From contig JAIQFK010000023.1 in NCBI GenBank assembly GCA_020073305.1, positions 1-64,000 on the forward strand: a stretch of DNA of 64,000 nt, read 5' to 3'. This DNA comes from Terriglobia bacterium (GTDB taxonomy: Bacteria > Acidobacteriota > Terriglobia > Bryobacterales > Bryobacteraceae). The notes below the pieces were generated by a model that was given only the letters and a program-made list of their open reading frames with translations, had not been told where the DNA came from and made no database searches. The position numbers were made by a program, and so were the translations under genes. Positions within the stretch are counted from its first letter, which is position 1, and every line of letters starts with the position of its first letter. Positions 34,655-43,109 of the stretch are shown here, piece by piece.

Positions 34655-35824
34655 TTAATATTCCCCCAAAACATCCCGTATAAAAGCAGCCACCTTGCGG
34701 GCAACCACGGCGTGGCCGGCGCGCCCCATGTGCAATGGATCCGGACCGTTCAGTTGGCGGCCCCAGAATCTGCCCGTGACCGAGGATTCCAGATCGGCCA
34801 CCGGAAGGCGGTAACGTTCGGCTATTGTGCGGACGAACCCGTCGTATCGCGACTTATCCTCGGGAGAGCGATACAGCGAGACGGAGGGATTGACGGGCGC
34901 TTTGAAGATCGCCAGCCGGACACCGGCAGCACGGCAGGACTCCGCGATCTCTTCCACGGCCGCTTGGCTGCGACTAAGCTGCGGGCCCGAGATGGAACGG
35001 GCGTTGCTCGGTTTGATTCGAAGGAAGTAGGTACGCGCCCTATAGATCATCTCTTCAAACGAATCCTTGGCCTGATGGCGCCGCCGGTATACTTCGACCG
35101 CTGAGAGCTGCCGGCGCGTGAGATTCTCCAGGCCGAAACCGAAACCCGCCTGTTGCATCGGGCTTGGCGACCCTGGCCGGGTCTCTCGCTCCTCGTAGTT
35201 TGTCACGGCGGAGGCGAAGTCATCCGCGTACGGTTTACCGGACCGGGCAAGTTTTCTCGCTTGCTGATGGAATTCGGGTTCGTCAAGGAGTTCGAGAAGA
35301 GACTCGCGAATCCCGCTATTCCAAAAGGCCTGGTAGTTCATTTGGAGTACGATTAACGACGGTCGCAGATCGGGACGACTTAAGAGGTAGTCGATCTCGC
35401 ACAGTGCTTCGCTATAGCTCAGACCAGGAGCCGCTAGACGATAAGTCGGGACGGACTCCGGCTGCAGGAGAGCCATCACAAGGTCCGGGTAGGTGGGCTC
35501 CGGCGCGGCTTGGGGGAGCTCCCCCGAGGCGAGACTAAGGGAAAACATCTGCGAGTTGCCGATCAGCACTACCCGTCGCTTTCCCGGCTGCGTGCGCCAG
35601 TATTCGGCGGCCCGCTGGAAGCTCGTCAGGGGATGTTCACTATGATAGATGTCCTGGGTGCGGGGATCGCGAACCAGATTCGTGACCTGCGTCCATTTTG
35701 GCGCCGCGCCGAAAGCAGCGTCGAGGATCGAGCTGATGCCGCCGAACGGATCGATCCAGAGAAGCGCCGAAGTCAGGAGCAGGGTACTCACCAATACACC
35801 GGTGGCAATCAGGGGAGCTTTCAT
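34655..35824 (-). CDS. Membrane-anchored SGNH-like protein (DltD/AlgX-like role)
   Basis: A 389-residue protein with one N-terminal membrane segment (residues 4-24) and a periplasmic SGNH-hydrolase-like domain. The nucleophile block is RRVVLIGNSQMFSL with Ser91, and the Asp-x-x-His motif is near the C-terminus (DPLHMGRAGHAVV, Asp362 and His365). DltD, AlgX and AlgJ use such domains in the final transfer of acyl groups to the polymer. The ATG at 35824 overlaps the carrier-protein stop (ATGA), which decides the start over the in-frame codon at 35863. It lies between the carrier protein and the MBOAT gene. Confidence 0.85.
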   Translation of the reverse strand: MKAPLIATGVLVSTLLLTSALLWIDPFGGISSILDAAFGAAPKWTQVTNLVRDPRTQDIYHSEHPLTSFQRAAEYWRTQPGKRRVVLIGNSQMFSLSLASGELPQAAPEPTYPDLVMALLQPESVPTYRLAAPGLSYSEALCEIDYLLSRPDLRPSLIVLQMNYQAFWNSGIRESLLELLDEPEFHQQARKLARSGKPYADDFASAVTNYEERETRPGSPSPMQQAGFGFGLENLTRRQLSAVEVYRRRHQAKDSFEEMIYRARTYFLRIKPSNARSISGPQLSRSQAAVEEIAESCRAAGVRLAIFKAPVNPSVSLYRSPEDKSRYDGFVRTIAERYRLPVADLESSVTGRFWGRQLNGPDPLHMGRAGHAVVARKVAAFIRDVLGEY

Positions 35825-36069
35825 TGGGAAATGGCAGCCCGTTCCACGGTATCGACAATCCATTCGATGGTTTCGAAATCATCGGGTTGAAGATTCGCCG
35901 GTGGGATGGACACCTTCAGCCTCCTTTCCAGGCCGCTGATCAGCTTTAGAATCGAAAGCGAATCGATACGGCCGGAGGAGATGAGGGGTTCGTCGTCTGA
36001 TACTGCGGCGCCAACCATGTCGCAGACCACTTCGTGGGCAGCCAGGCGGATAGTGTTTCGATCGCGCAT
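35821..36069 (-). CDS. Acyl/peptidyl carrier protein (DltC-like position)
   Basis: An 82-residue carrier protein. The phosphopantetheine attachment Ser37 lies in SGRIDSLSILKLISGLERRL, and the fourth-helix region reads DDFETIEWIVDTVER. The frame is open further upstream, but the ATG at 36069, four bases after the ligase stop, gives the usual carrier-protein length and N-terminus (MRDRNTIRLAAHEVV). It is expected to be loaded by the ligase encoded just upstream and to deliver the acyl group to the MBOAT protein. Confidence 0.9.
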   Translation of the reverse strand: MRDRNTIRLAAHEVVCDMVGAAVSDDEPLISSGRIDSLSILKLISGLERRLKVSIPPANLQPDDFETIEWIVDTVERAAISQ

Positions 36070-36073
36070 AAGG

Positions 36074-37804
36074 TTAGTTGCACCCAGTATGGAGAATGCC
36101 CCGGACCAGGTTTTCCTTCTCCTGAAGAAATCGAACATGAGTTTCGCCCCGCGAGATTTTCCCAGCGGTGCTTTTGACAATCCATCGCTCGGGAACCGCG
36201 AAAACGTAGCGCGGCGCGATGCCTATCGCGGAAAGGACCAGTTTCTGAATATCGCGCTGCACCAGTCGGGCGTGTTCCCGGCGGTATTCGCCTCGCAGCT
36301 CGGCAATCACGGTCAGTGCTTCGGTTCCAAGCTCGTTGTCTTCCACTCCGAACGCCACCACCCGTCCCGGATAGATTCCATCCAGACCGTTGACCACCGC
36401 TTCAACGTCTTCCGGAAAAACGTTCTGCCCTCCGACGATCACGATGTCTTTCAAGCGGCCAATGACGTATAGATCGCCTGCCGCCAGAAAGCCGTAGTCG
36501 CCCGTGGAATACCATCCATCCGCGGAGCGCGCGTTCTTGACGAATCCTTCGTTGCCCCAGTATCCCGAAAACAACGACTCCGTCCGGATCAGGATCTCGC
36601 CCGGTTGTGCCTCGGCAAGCTCTTCTTCTCCGGCGGTAATTCGAAGTTCCACGCCTGCCAGAGGCTTGCCGCTCGAGACATACACCGCATCAAGCAGGTC
36701 GAAGGCCAACGGCGAAACAGCCGCCGTCCGGTGAAACTGCAGCGCGCTTCTGGCAAATACCGGCGGCGCTTCCCCGAGCGCCGTCTGCGTCACGGCAAAA
36801 ACGTTTTCTGCCATGGCGTAGCTCGCTTGCAGGCTTTCCCTGGTAACTCCCCATTCGGCAAATGCCTCAACGAAGCTGTCCATCGAGGCCTGCCGAACCG
36901 GCTCGGAGCAACTGATCCACCCGCGAACATGTCCCAAGGAGTAAGTCCCCTTCATTCGCCCCTTCTGTGCAGCCAAATAGGAGAATGCGAAATTAGGCAG
37001 CCAGCAGAAAGTCGCACGGAATTTCTCCATGTGATCGAAGATTGACTCTGGATTGAGCAGCCAATCCGTGGCGCTGAACTGGAGAGAAGGGGCGCCAGAC
37101 AACAGGGGAAACCACAGGCATCCCACCAGCCCCATGTCGTGATACATCGGCAGCCACGAGGCCACACGGTCTTCCGCCGTGAAAGCCAGGCATTCCCGCA
37201 ATCGGCTTAACTGCGCGACCAGCATTTCTGCCGTAACTACCACCGCCTTTTGCGCTCCGGTCGTACCCCCGGAAAACTGAAGAAACACGCTACCTTCCGG
37301 TGCGACTTGCTCGGGCAGATGTTTCTCCGTGCCGGTTGACGCTTCGATCTCCGGGGGAATCGCGAACGTTTTTTCAAATGTAACGGCGCTCTCAATCGGG
37401 CAGGCCGTCACCTTATAGGACAGCGCCAGTTCCATGTTTTGCGCCAGCCGGGGAAGAGTGATCAACTGGCTGGCCGGCAGGTTGCGCAACTGATGTAACA
37501 AGTTTCGCTGATACTTCTGGGAATCGACGCGGCTCGTAGGCCAAGCCAGGATGGCCGGAATCCTGCCCTCGAGAATCAGCCCCAGGTGCAGCAGAAACAA
37601 CTCCACGGAATGCGGCAGCAGCAGCACCACCACCCCAGCCTCGGGTGCGTCTTGATAGCGTCGCGCCAACTCCACCGCGCGCTGCAGGATAGCCGCTCCC
37701 GTAAGCTCGATGCTCTCCGCGCCTATCACAATCCGCAACAGCGTTCGGTGGCTATTCCGTTTCAGGTGCTCACGTAGATGATTGCGGAAGGACGCAGAGG
37801 TCAT
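36074..37804 (-). CDS. Fatty-acyl-AMP ligase (FAAL-type adenylate-forming enzyme)
   Basis: A 576-residue ANL-superfamily enzyme. The P-loop-like A3 motif is FLQFSGGTTGAQKAVVV. WLPMYHDMGLVGCLWFPLLS is the signature that separates FAALs from acyl-CoA synthetases and from DltA. The A5 region is SYAMAENVFAVTQ, A7 is STGDYGFLAAGDLYVIGRLK, followed by DIVIVGGQNVFPEDVEAVV, and the C-terminal Lys is in VKSTAGKISR. It should activate a carboxylic acid as acyl-AMP and load the carrier protein encoded four bases downstream. It is divergent from the glycosyltransferase at 37980. The acyl chain is unknown. Confidence 0.9.
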   Translation of the reverse strand: MTSASFRNHLREHLKRNSHRTLLRIVIGAESIELTGAAILQRAVELARRYQDAPEAGVVVLLLPHSVELFLLHLGLILEGRIPAILAWPTSRVDSQKYQRNLLHQLRNLPASQLITLPRLAQNMELALSYKVTACPIESAVTFEKTFAIPPEIEASTGTEKHLPEQVAPEGSVFLQFSGGTTGAQKAVVVTAEMLVAQLSRLRECLAFTAEDRVASWLPMYHDMGLVGCLWFPLLSGAPSLQFSATDWLLNPESIFDHMEKFRATFCWLPNFAFSYLAAQKGRMKGTYSLGHVRGWISCSEPVRQASMDSFVEAFAEWGVTRESLQASYAMAENVFAVTQTALGEAPPVFARSALQFHRTAAVSPLAFDLLDAVYVSSGKPLAGVELRITAGEEELAEAQPGEILIRTESLFSGYWGNEGFVKNARSADGWYSTGDYGFLAAGDLYVIGRLKDIVIVGGQNVFPEDVEAVVNGLDGIYPGRVVAFGVEDNELGTEALTVIAELRGEYRREHARLVQRDIQKLVLSAIGIAPRYVFAVPERWIVKSTAGKISRGETHVRFLQEKENLVRGILHTGCN

Positions 37805-37979
37805 GTTTCATCCCACGAATACAGTTGACCGGTTGCCCGTCACTGCAATCGAGCTAACTGCACACCGCAAACCAAACGGATACTGGATTGCTCTTCCTCG
37901 CTGGGGTAGTGAGTTGCCGTTGCCGTTCGGAAAGAACACTCCATCCGCGGTCGTCGGCATTCCCCAAAAATCACCAAAA

Positions 37980-39149
37980 ATGCCCCAACACGGGTTGTCG
38001 ATCATCTATTTCGGGAACGATTGGGCGGCCGAAAACCGCACCAGCAGTCATCACGTTGCGGAGCGGCTTGCCGCTCGGATGCCGCTGCTCTATATCGACT
38101 CACCTGGGCTCCGCGCACCGACTACCAGCCGCCGCGATATGCAGAAGCTTTTCCGGAAGATAATCGATGCATTTCGCGTGCCACAGCCAATTGGCCCGCG
38201 GATGTGGAGTATAAGCACTCCTCAGATACCGTTTCGCAGACTGCCGCTTGTCAATCTCCTGAATCGGTTGTTAGGACGCTTTCTTGTGAAGCGGGCCGTT
38301 CGGCGGTTGGGCTTCCGGGACCTGATTTCCTGGTTTGTAGTGCCCCATCCGGGACCTTTGGCTGGTTCGTTTGGAGAAAAACTAATCGTCTACTATTGCA
38401 TCGATGATTATGCAGCACTGCCCGACGTCGATTCAGAAGAAGTCGCTCGGATGGACGAAAACCTGACCCGGCGCGCGGATCAAGTCTTCGTAGCTTCTCC
38501 CACTCTCGTCGAGGCCAAGAAACGGCTCAACCCGCAGACTCACTATTCGCCCCACGGTGTGGATGTCGAGCTGTTTGCGCAAGCTTCTGACCCGTTGTAC
38601 ACCATGGCGGAGGCGGCGGCAAAGCTGCGGCATCCGGTTATCGGATTCTTTGGGCTCATCGAAGCCTGGATCGATCTCGAACTGATCGCGTACCTGGCAG
38701 CGTCTCGTCCGCAGTGGACATTTCTTATGATCGGCCGCCTTGCGGTGGACAACGCCTGTGTGAAGCACCTGGCAAACGTCGTCTTCACCGGTCCCAAGCC
38801 GTATGGGACTCTGGCCCGATGGGCGCGAGCGTTTGATGTCGCCGTCATTCCGTATAAACGTACGAGGCAGGTTCTGAATTCAAACCCCCTGAAGTTGCGG
38901 GAGTATCTGGCAACCGGCAAGCCCGTGGTGGGGGTGCCCATCCCGGAAACCCTCCGCTTTGGCGACTGCGTGCGCATCGCCGGTAGCCGGGAGGAATTCA
39001 TGGCAGCCATTGAGCATGCGCTAGCTTCAGATTCGCCGGCAGACGCGCAGCGGCGCATGGCCGCCGTAGCCGGCATGAGTTGGGACGCACGTGTGGATGA
39101 AGTTCTGCGGGTGGTACAAAATCGGCTCGACACAATAGAAAAAACATGA
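37980..39149 (+). CDS. Glycosyltransferase, GT4-like (GT-B)
   Basis: 389 residues from ATG 37980 (MPQHGLSIIYFGNDWAAENR), the usual start of this subfamily, followed by RMPLLYIDSPGLRAP. Further motifs are YYCIDDYAALPDVD, ADQVFVASPTLVEAKK, YSPHGVDVELF, VIGFFGLIEAWIDLELIAYL and NSNPLKLREYLATGKPVVG. The frame is open upstream to 37782, but that would overlap the start of the divergent ligase and leave no promoter space. The short distance leaves 37805-37979 for divergent promoters. It overlaps the next gene by ATGA. Confidence 0.85.
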   Translation: MPQHGLSIIYFGNDWAAENRTSSHHVAERLAARMPLLYIDSPGLRAPTTSRRDMQKLFRKIIDAFRVPQPIGPRMWSISTPQIPFRRLPLVNLLNRLLGRFLVKRAVRRLGFRDLISWFVVPHPGPLAGSFGEKLIVYYCIDDYAALPDVDSEEVARMDENLTRRADQVFVASPTLVEAKKRLNPQTHYSPHGVDVELFAQASDPLYTMAEAAAKLRHPVIGFFGLIEAWIDLELIAYLAASRPQWTFLMIGRLAVDNACVKHLANVVFTGPKPYGTLARWARAFDVAVIPYKRTRQVLNSNPLKLREYLATGKPVVGVPIPETLRFGDCVRIAGSREEFMAAIEHALASDSPADAQRRMAAVAGMSWDARVDEVLRVVQNRLDTIEKT

Positions 39150-41242
39150 CAGAACTGTTACCTGCAAGAAAACTTCGCGCTGGGATAGCCGGCGCGGGCT
39201 ACGTGAGCGCCTATCACATACGTGCGGTCCAAAGCCTCGATTTCGCCGAGGTGGTAGCTATCGCGGACGTGGACCTTCAACGCGCACGTGAAGTTGCCGG
39301 GCGGTTCCATATTCCTGCCGCTTGCGGCTCCCTGGAAGAGATGCGCGCCGCTTCACCCGATATGATCCACGTCCTCACCCCGCCAGGTCTTCATTGCGAT
39401 CTTGCGGTGCGGGCTCTTGAAATGGGTTGCCATGTCATGGTCGAGAAACCCATGGCGAATACCGTTGAGGAATGCGATCGCATGATAACCGCCGCTCGTC
39501 GCAACGGCCGCACCCTTACTGTCAATCATTCCGCCCGGATGGACCCGATTGTTCTTGAGGCATTGCAGCGCGTCCGCGAAGGCGAAGTGGGGAAGGTGCT
39601 GGCGGTCGATTTTTTGCGGAGTTCGGACTACCCGCCGTACACAGGCGGCCCTTTGCCTCCCCCTTACCGCAATGGCGCCTATCCGCTCCAGGACATCGGT
39701 GTGCACGGCCTTTATTTGCTCGAAGCCTTTCTCGGCCCTGTCCGTTCGGCGGACATTCGCTACGCCTCTACCGGGCGTGACGTAAAACTCTTATTTGACG
39801 AGTGGCGCGCGACGGTTAATTGCGAAAACGGTACCGGTCACATGTATCTTTCGTGGAACGAGCGCCCCATGCAGAATCTGTTGATCGTACACGGGACCCT
39901 TGGCGTGATGCAGGTGGATTGTTTTCTGCAGTGTTGCACGGTACGCAAGGCGTATTCAGCGCCGAAGCCCGTGCAGATCATCCTGGGCGCGGTCAGCACC
40001 TCGGTTGCCACTCTGGCCGCAGTAACGCGAAACACCTTCCGGTTCGCCACGGGTAAGCTGGTTCCTTCTCCTGGAATTCACCGGAGTGTGTGCGAGTTCT
40101 ACAGGTCTGTTGCAGCCGGTTTAGCGCCACCGGTTAGCCCGGGTGAAGCCAGGCGTATTATTGAGGTGCTGCAACCAGCGGCTGCGAGAGCGGATGCTGA
40201 CTGGCAGCGCTTTTTCGCGCCTTCGCGCTCCCCTGGCACGGCCTCCGTTCTCGTCACGGGCGCAGGCGGCTTCATAGGGCGCGCGCTCATCAACCGCCTG
40301 CGCGAATCAGGCAAGAGGATCCGCGTTCTTTCCCGGAGACCCATCCCAGGTTGGGATACGGACTCGGATCTTCAAGTAGTCTATGGCGACCTGGGTGATC
40401 CGGAAATCGTGCACCGCGCGGTCGAAGGAGTAAGCACTGTATATCACGTGGGCGCGGCAATGAAGGGGGGAATCGCTGACTTCCACAGCGCGACCGTCGT
40501 GGGAACTCAGAATGTAGTCGATGCCGCCTTGAAGTACGGGATCCGCAGGTTGGTACATGTCAGTTCGATTACCGTTCTGGATTACGCCGGCCACCGCGGA
40601 GCGCCAATGACTGAAGAGTCTCCTATGGAGCCGCATCCGGAATGGCGAGGTGCGTACACGGAGAGCAAGTTGCGGGCCGAGCGGATCGTTTTGGATGCCA
40701 TCGGGAAAGGTCTTCAGGCTACGATTGTGCGCCCAGGGCAAATCTTCGGGCCTGGCGCCGAAATGCTCCCGCCTTACGGCACCATCGCCCTCGCGGGGCG
40801 ATGGGTAGTCGTCGGTACGGGGAACATTCTCCTGCCACTGGTGTATATCGACGACGTGGTGGATGCGCTGGTGCTGGCCGCCCAACGGGACGGGGTTTGC
40901 GGTAAGACTTTCCAGCTTGTCGACCGCGAGCGCCTCACCCAACGGCAGTACATTGACCACTGCCGTGAGCGCCACGGACAAAAGATTCGAGTAGTTTATG
41001 TTCCGAGGCCCGCTTTCTACGCCGCGGGGATCGGGATAGGCGCCTTGGGGAGGCTTCTCCGGCGCTCCGTCCCTTTGTCCCGTTATCGGGTTTCCTCGAT
41101 TCGGGGAATTGAGACCTTCGACTGCTCCGCAGCACGCGAACTGCTGGGCTGGGCACCCCGTATTGGAGTGAAACGAGGCATGAAGTTGATGTGTAGTCCT
41201 CCCTCCCCAGCAAGTCATGCCGCACTTATCGGCGTGGCATGA
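39146..41242 (+). CDS. Fusion protein: Gfo/Idh/MocA oxidoreductase plus NAD-dependent epimerase/dehydratase
   Basis: A 698-residue protein made of two enzymes. Residues ~10-350 are a Gfo/Idh/MocA oxidoreductase: Rossmann motif GIAGAGYVSAYH, then HVLTPPGLHCDLAVRALEMG and the conserved VMVEKPMANTVEECDRM. Residues ~365-690 are an extended SDR (NDP-sugar epimerase/dehydratase type): SVLVTGAGGFIGRALINRLR, VYHVGAAMKGG, HVSSITVLDYAG, and the catalytic Tyr-x3-Lys in GAYTESKLRAER near residue 503. The two activities could act in turn on one NDP-sugar, for example oxidation and epimerisation of a uronic acid or amino sugar precursor. It is cotranscribed with the upstream glycosyltransferase. Confidence 0.9.
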   Translation: MTELLPARKLRAGIAGAGYVSAYHIRAVQSLDFAEVVAIADVDLQRAREVAGRFHIPAACGSLEEMRAASPDMIHVLTPPGLHCDLAVRALEMGCHVMVEKPMANTVEECDRMITAARRNGRTLTVNHSARMDPIVLEALQRVREGEVGKVLAVDFLRSSDYPPYTGGPLPPPYRNGAYPLQDIGVHGLYLLEAFLGPVRSADIRYASTGRDVKLLFDEWRATVNCENGTGHMYLSWNERPMQNLLIVHGTLGVMQVDCFLQCCTVRKAYSAPKPVQIILGAVSTSVATLAAVTRNTFRFATGKLVPSPGIHRSVCEFYRSVAAGLAPPVSPGEARRIIEVLQPAAARADADWQRFFAPSRSPGTASVLVTGAGGFIGRALINRLRESGKRIRVLSRRPIPGWDTDSDLQVVYGDLGDPEIVHRAVEGVSTVYHVGAAMKGGIADFHSATVVGTQNVVDAALKYGIRRLVHVSSITVLDYAGHRGAPMTEESPMEPHPEWRGAYTESKLRAERIVLDAIGKGLQATIVRPGQIFGPGAEMLPPYGTIALAGRWVVVGTGNILLPLVYIDDVVDALVLAAQRDGVCGKTFQLVDRERLTQRQYIDHCRERHGQKIRVVYVPRPAFYAAGIGIGALGRLLRRSVPLSRYRVSSIRGIETFDCSAARELLGWAPRIGVKRGMKLMCSPPSPASHAALIGVA

Positions 41243-41960
41243 AACTCCCCGATTGCGATTGCCTGAAAAGGTATCTTGTCGTGGGCCACAGCATCCTCAC
41301 AAACCGTACACTGTTCCCACGACTTGACCGTTGATTGTCGTACAGCCCCTTGGGCTCAGCGCCGAATTGGTGCGGACGCCGTACCAAGTGGCGAACAAAC
41401 AGGGTGCGATTGACCTACTTTGGCTTGCCGAATACGCGTCGTTTATTCAGGCATTTCGGAGAAGACTCAGCGGATAGCCGCTATGTTCGGACTCAGCGTG
41501 GACTGATGCATCAAGAGGGTACCCAGCCGGCAAAGAGTACGGTCTTTTGAGGGCACTATGGCGACCTTACTTCCGAACCCCCGGGAATTGCTGCGAGACA
41601 GCTCCCGCCGCAATTTAAATGAAACATGAGTGAGCGAGGTTTGCTTCCCCGCCATCTTTCACCACCCCTGAAGGACGTGATACGGACGCGCGGGCATCGC
41701 CGTGTTGATCATGCAGAAGTAGCACTTGCCCCCCACTTGACTCTTGAATTGACCCTTAGGATTTGTCCTTGGAATACCAGGCCCCCCAACCTATGCAATG
41801 TGTAAAGTATGACGCAGAAATATGGACATCCAGACTATTCTCGGTTTAAAATCTAGAATATCGTTCTGCAAATCGATGATGGACTGTTTCACAATTGTAA
41901 AACTGGCCTGTTTTTGCCTTCTGAATTCAGAACACTGTTCTTCAAAATGCAGATGGCCCA
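41243..41960. other. Gene-free stretch, no recognised content
   Basis: About 720 bases between the fusion gene and the methyltransferase. I find no reading frame with a believable product on either strand, no tRNA and no clear terminator. The last 180 bases are more AT-rich than the surroundings. A TGGCCT...TTGCC at 41904-41919 resembles a sigma-54 element but its spacing is one base too short. Remnants of older genes may be present but none can be named. Confidence 0.5.
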
Positions 41961-42030
41961 GCATGGAAGGTCATAGGAACAATCAAAAAAGGTATGCATT
42001 GGAAGGTCAAAGGAATCATCCAAAAGGTTT
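41961..42030. repeat. Imperfect 35-bp tandem duplication across the methyltransferase start
   Basis: Unit 1 (41961-41995) and unit 2 (41996-42030) both follow GCAT-GGAAGGTCA-AGGAA-CAAT/CATC-AAAAGGT with a few substitutions. The ATG at 41994 is formed at the junction, so codons 2-12 of the methyltransferase derive from the second unit. Confidence 0.7.
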
Positions 42031-42944
42031 TGAGCGGCATTCCGGGGGGCATTGCTCTCAATGACGCTCTGCAAAAGACAATTGGTGGGTTGTCCAATTT
42101 TGAGGCGAACATAGACATGAAGGTCATCCAGGATTGGCTGGTCTTCATGCGACACCTGAAGAACTTGAATATCGACCCCCAAGGGTTGGACTACTTCGAG
42201 GTGGGGACGGGCTGGTATCCTACCCTGCCGTTTTGTTTTTCGCTCGCCGGGGCCCGACGCGTTCTTACCTATGATCTGAACCGCCATGTAAGGCCGAACT
42301 GGACGTTCCGAATGCTTCAGTGTTTGGAAAAGCATCTACCGGCGATCGCGGCCGCCTCAAATCGGCCTATTGAAGACGTTTGGCGGGATTACCGGAAGTT
42401 ACGGCTGGAAACCAAGCTCAACACCTTGCTCGCAGCTGCGCGAATCGAATACCGCGCCCCAGCCGATGCCGGCTCGACAGGTCTCCCCGACGGTTGCACC
42501 GATGTGGTTTACTCGAACAGCGTTCTGGAACATGTCCTCGCCGCGGATATTCCACGCCTCATGCGCGAGGCACGCCGCCTGCTGCGGCTCAACGGCATCG
42601 CCATTCATAGTGCCAATTGCGGAGACCATTACGCCTACTTCGACCGAGACATCACCGCGATTAACTACCTGGCTTACTCCGATGGAGCCTGGGCGTTTTG
42701 GCAGAACAGATTGTTGTATCAAAACCGGCTGCGTCCTGAAGATTTCGCAAGGATTGCCACACAGGCGGGATTCATAATGCGGCATTGTTACTTCACTCCG
42801 AAGCAGCACTTGATTGATGCGCTGCCTTCCATACGGATTGCGCCGGAATTTCAGCACTATTCTCCCGAGCAAGTATGCAGCACGTCAGTTGATCTGCTGC
42901 TCGATCGCGGGTCCAACGGTAACTACGAGTCCTTCGATCGGTAA
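41994..42944 (+). CDS. SAM-dependent methyltransferase, class I
   Basis: A 316-residue protein. The SAM-binding glycine motif is DYFEVGTGWYPTLPFCFSLA, followed by the acidic end of strand 2 (RVLTYDLNRHV). The motif-IV-like region is CTDVVYSNSVLEHV, then a long helix with MREARRLLRLNGIAIHSANC. It probably methylates a sugar, lipid or small molecule related to the EPS; the acceptor is unknown. It stands alone, with the start region formed by a short tandem duplication and only a weak ribosome binding site (AAAGG). Confidence 0.85.
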   Translation: MHWKVKGIIQKVLSGIPGGIALNDALQKTIGGLSNFEANIDMKVIQDWLVFMRHLKNLNIDPQGLDYFEVGTGWYPTLPFCFSLAGARRVLTYDLNRHVRPNWTFRMLQCLEKHLPAIAAASNRPIEDVWRDYRKLRLETKLNTLLAAARIEYRAPADAGSTGLPDGCTDVVYSNSVLEHVLAADIPRLMREARRLLRLNGIAIHSANCGDHYAYFDRDITAINYLAYSDGAWAFWQNRLLYQNRLRPEDFARIATQAGFIMRHCYFTPKQHLIDALPSIRIAPEFQHYSPEQVCSTSVDLLLDRGSNGNYESFDR

Positions 42945-43109
42945 TCAATAACACACAGCTGGCACGGCAGACCTGGTTGGCATCCTCGACGCACGCCGCG
43001 CCGCGCTTAAAGCGGCTTTGCTTCGCTCGCCCTGATTCTTTCCGCTCACGGTCGCCGCGGCCGAGTCAGAGATATCTCCACGTAATGGACTGCTTGTGCT
43101 CAGGTGCTC

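Noticed and set aside
33228-37804. A plain dlt operon (D-alanylation of teichoic acid)
   Set aside because: The ligase has the FAAL signature rather than a DltA pocket, and the surrounding genes are those of a Gram-negative EPS locus without teichoic acid genes.
41904-41919. Sigma-54-like TGGCCT...TTGCC upstream of the methyltransferase
   Set aside because: The GG and GC are 9 bases apart rather than 10, and RpoN spacing is strict.
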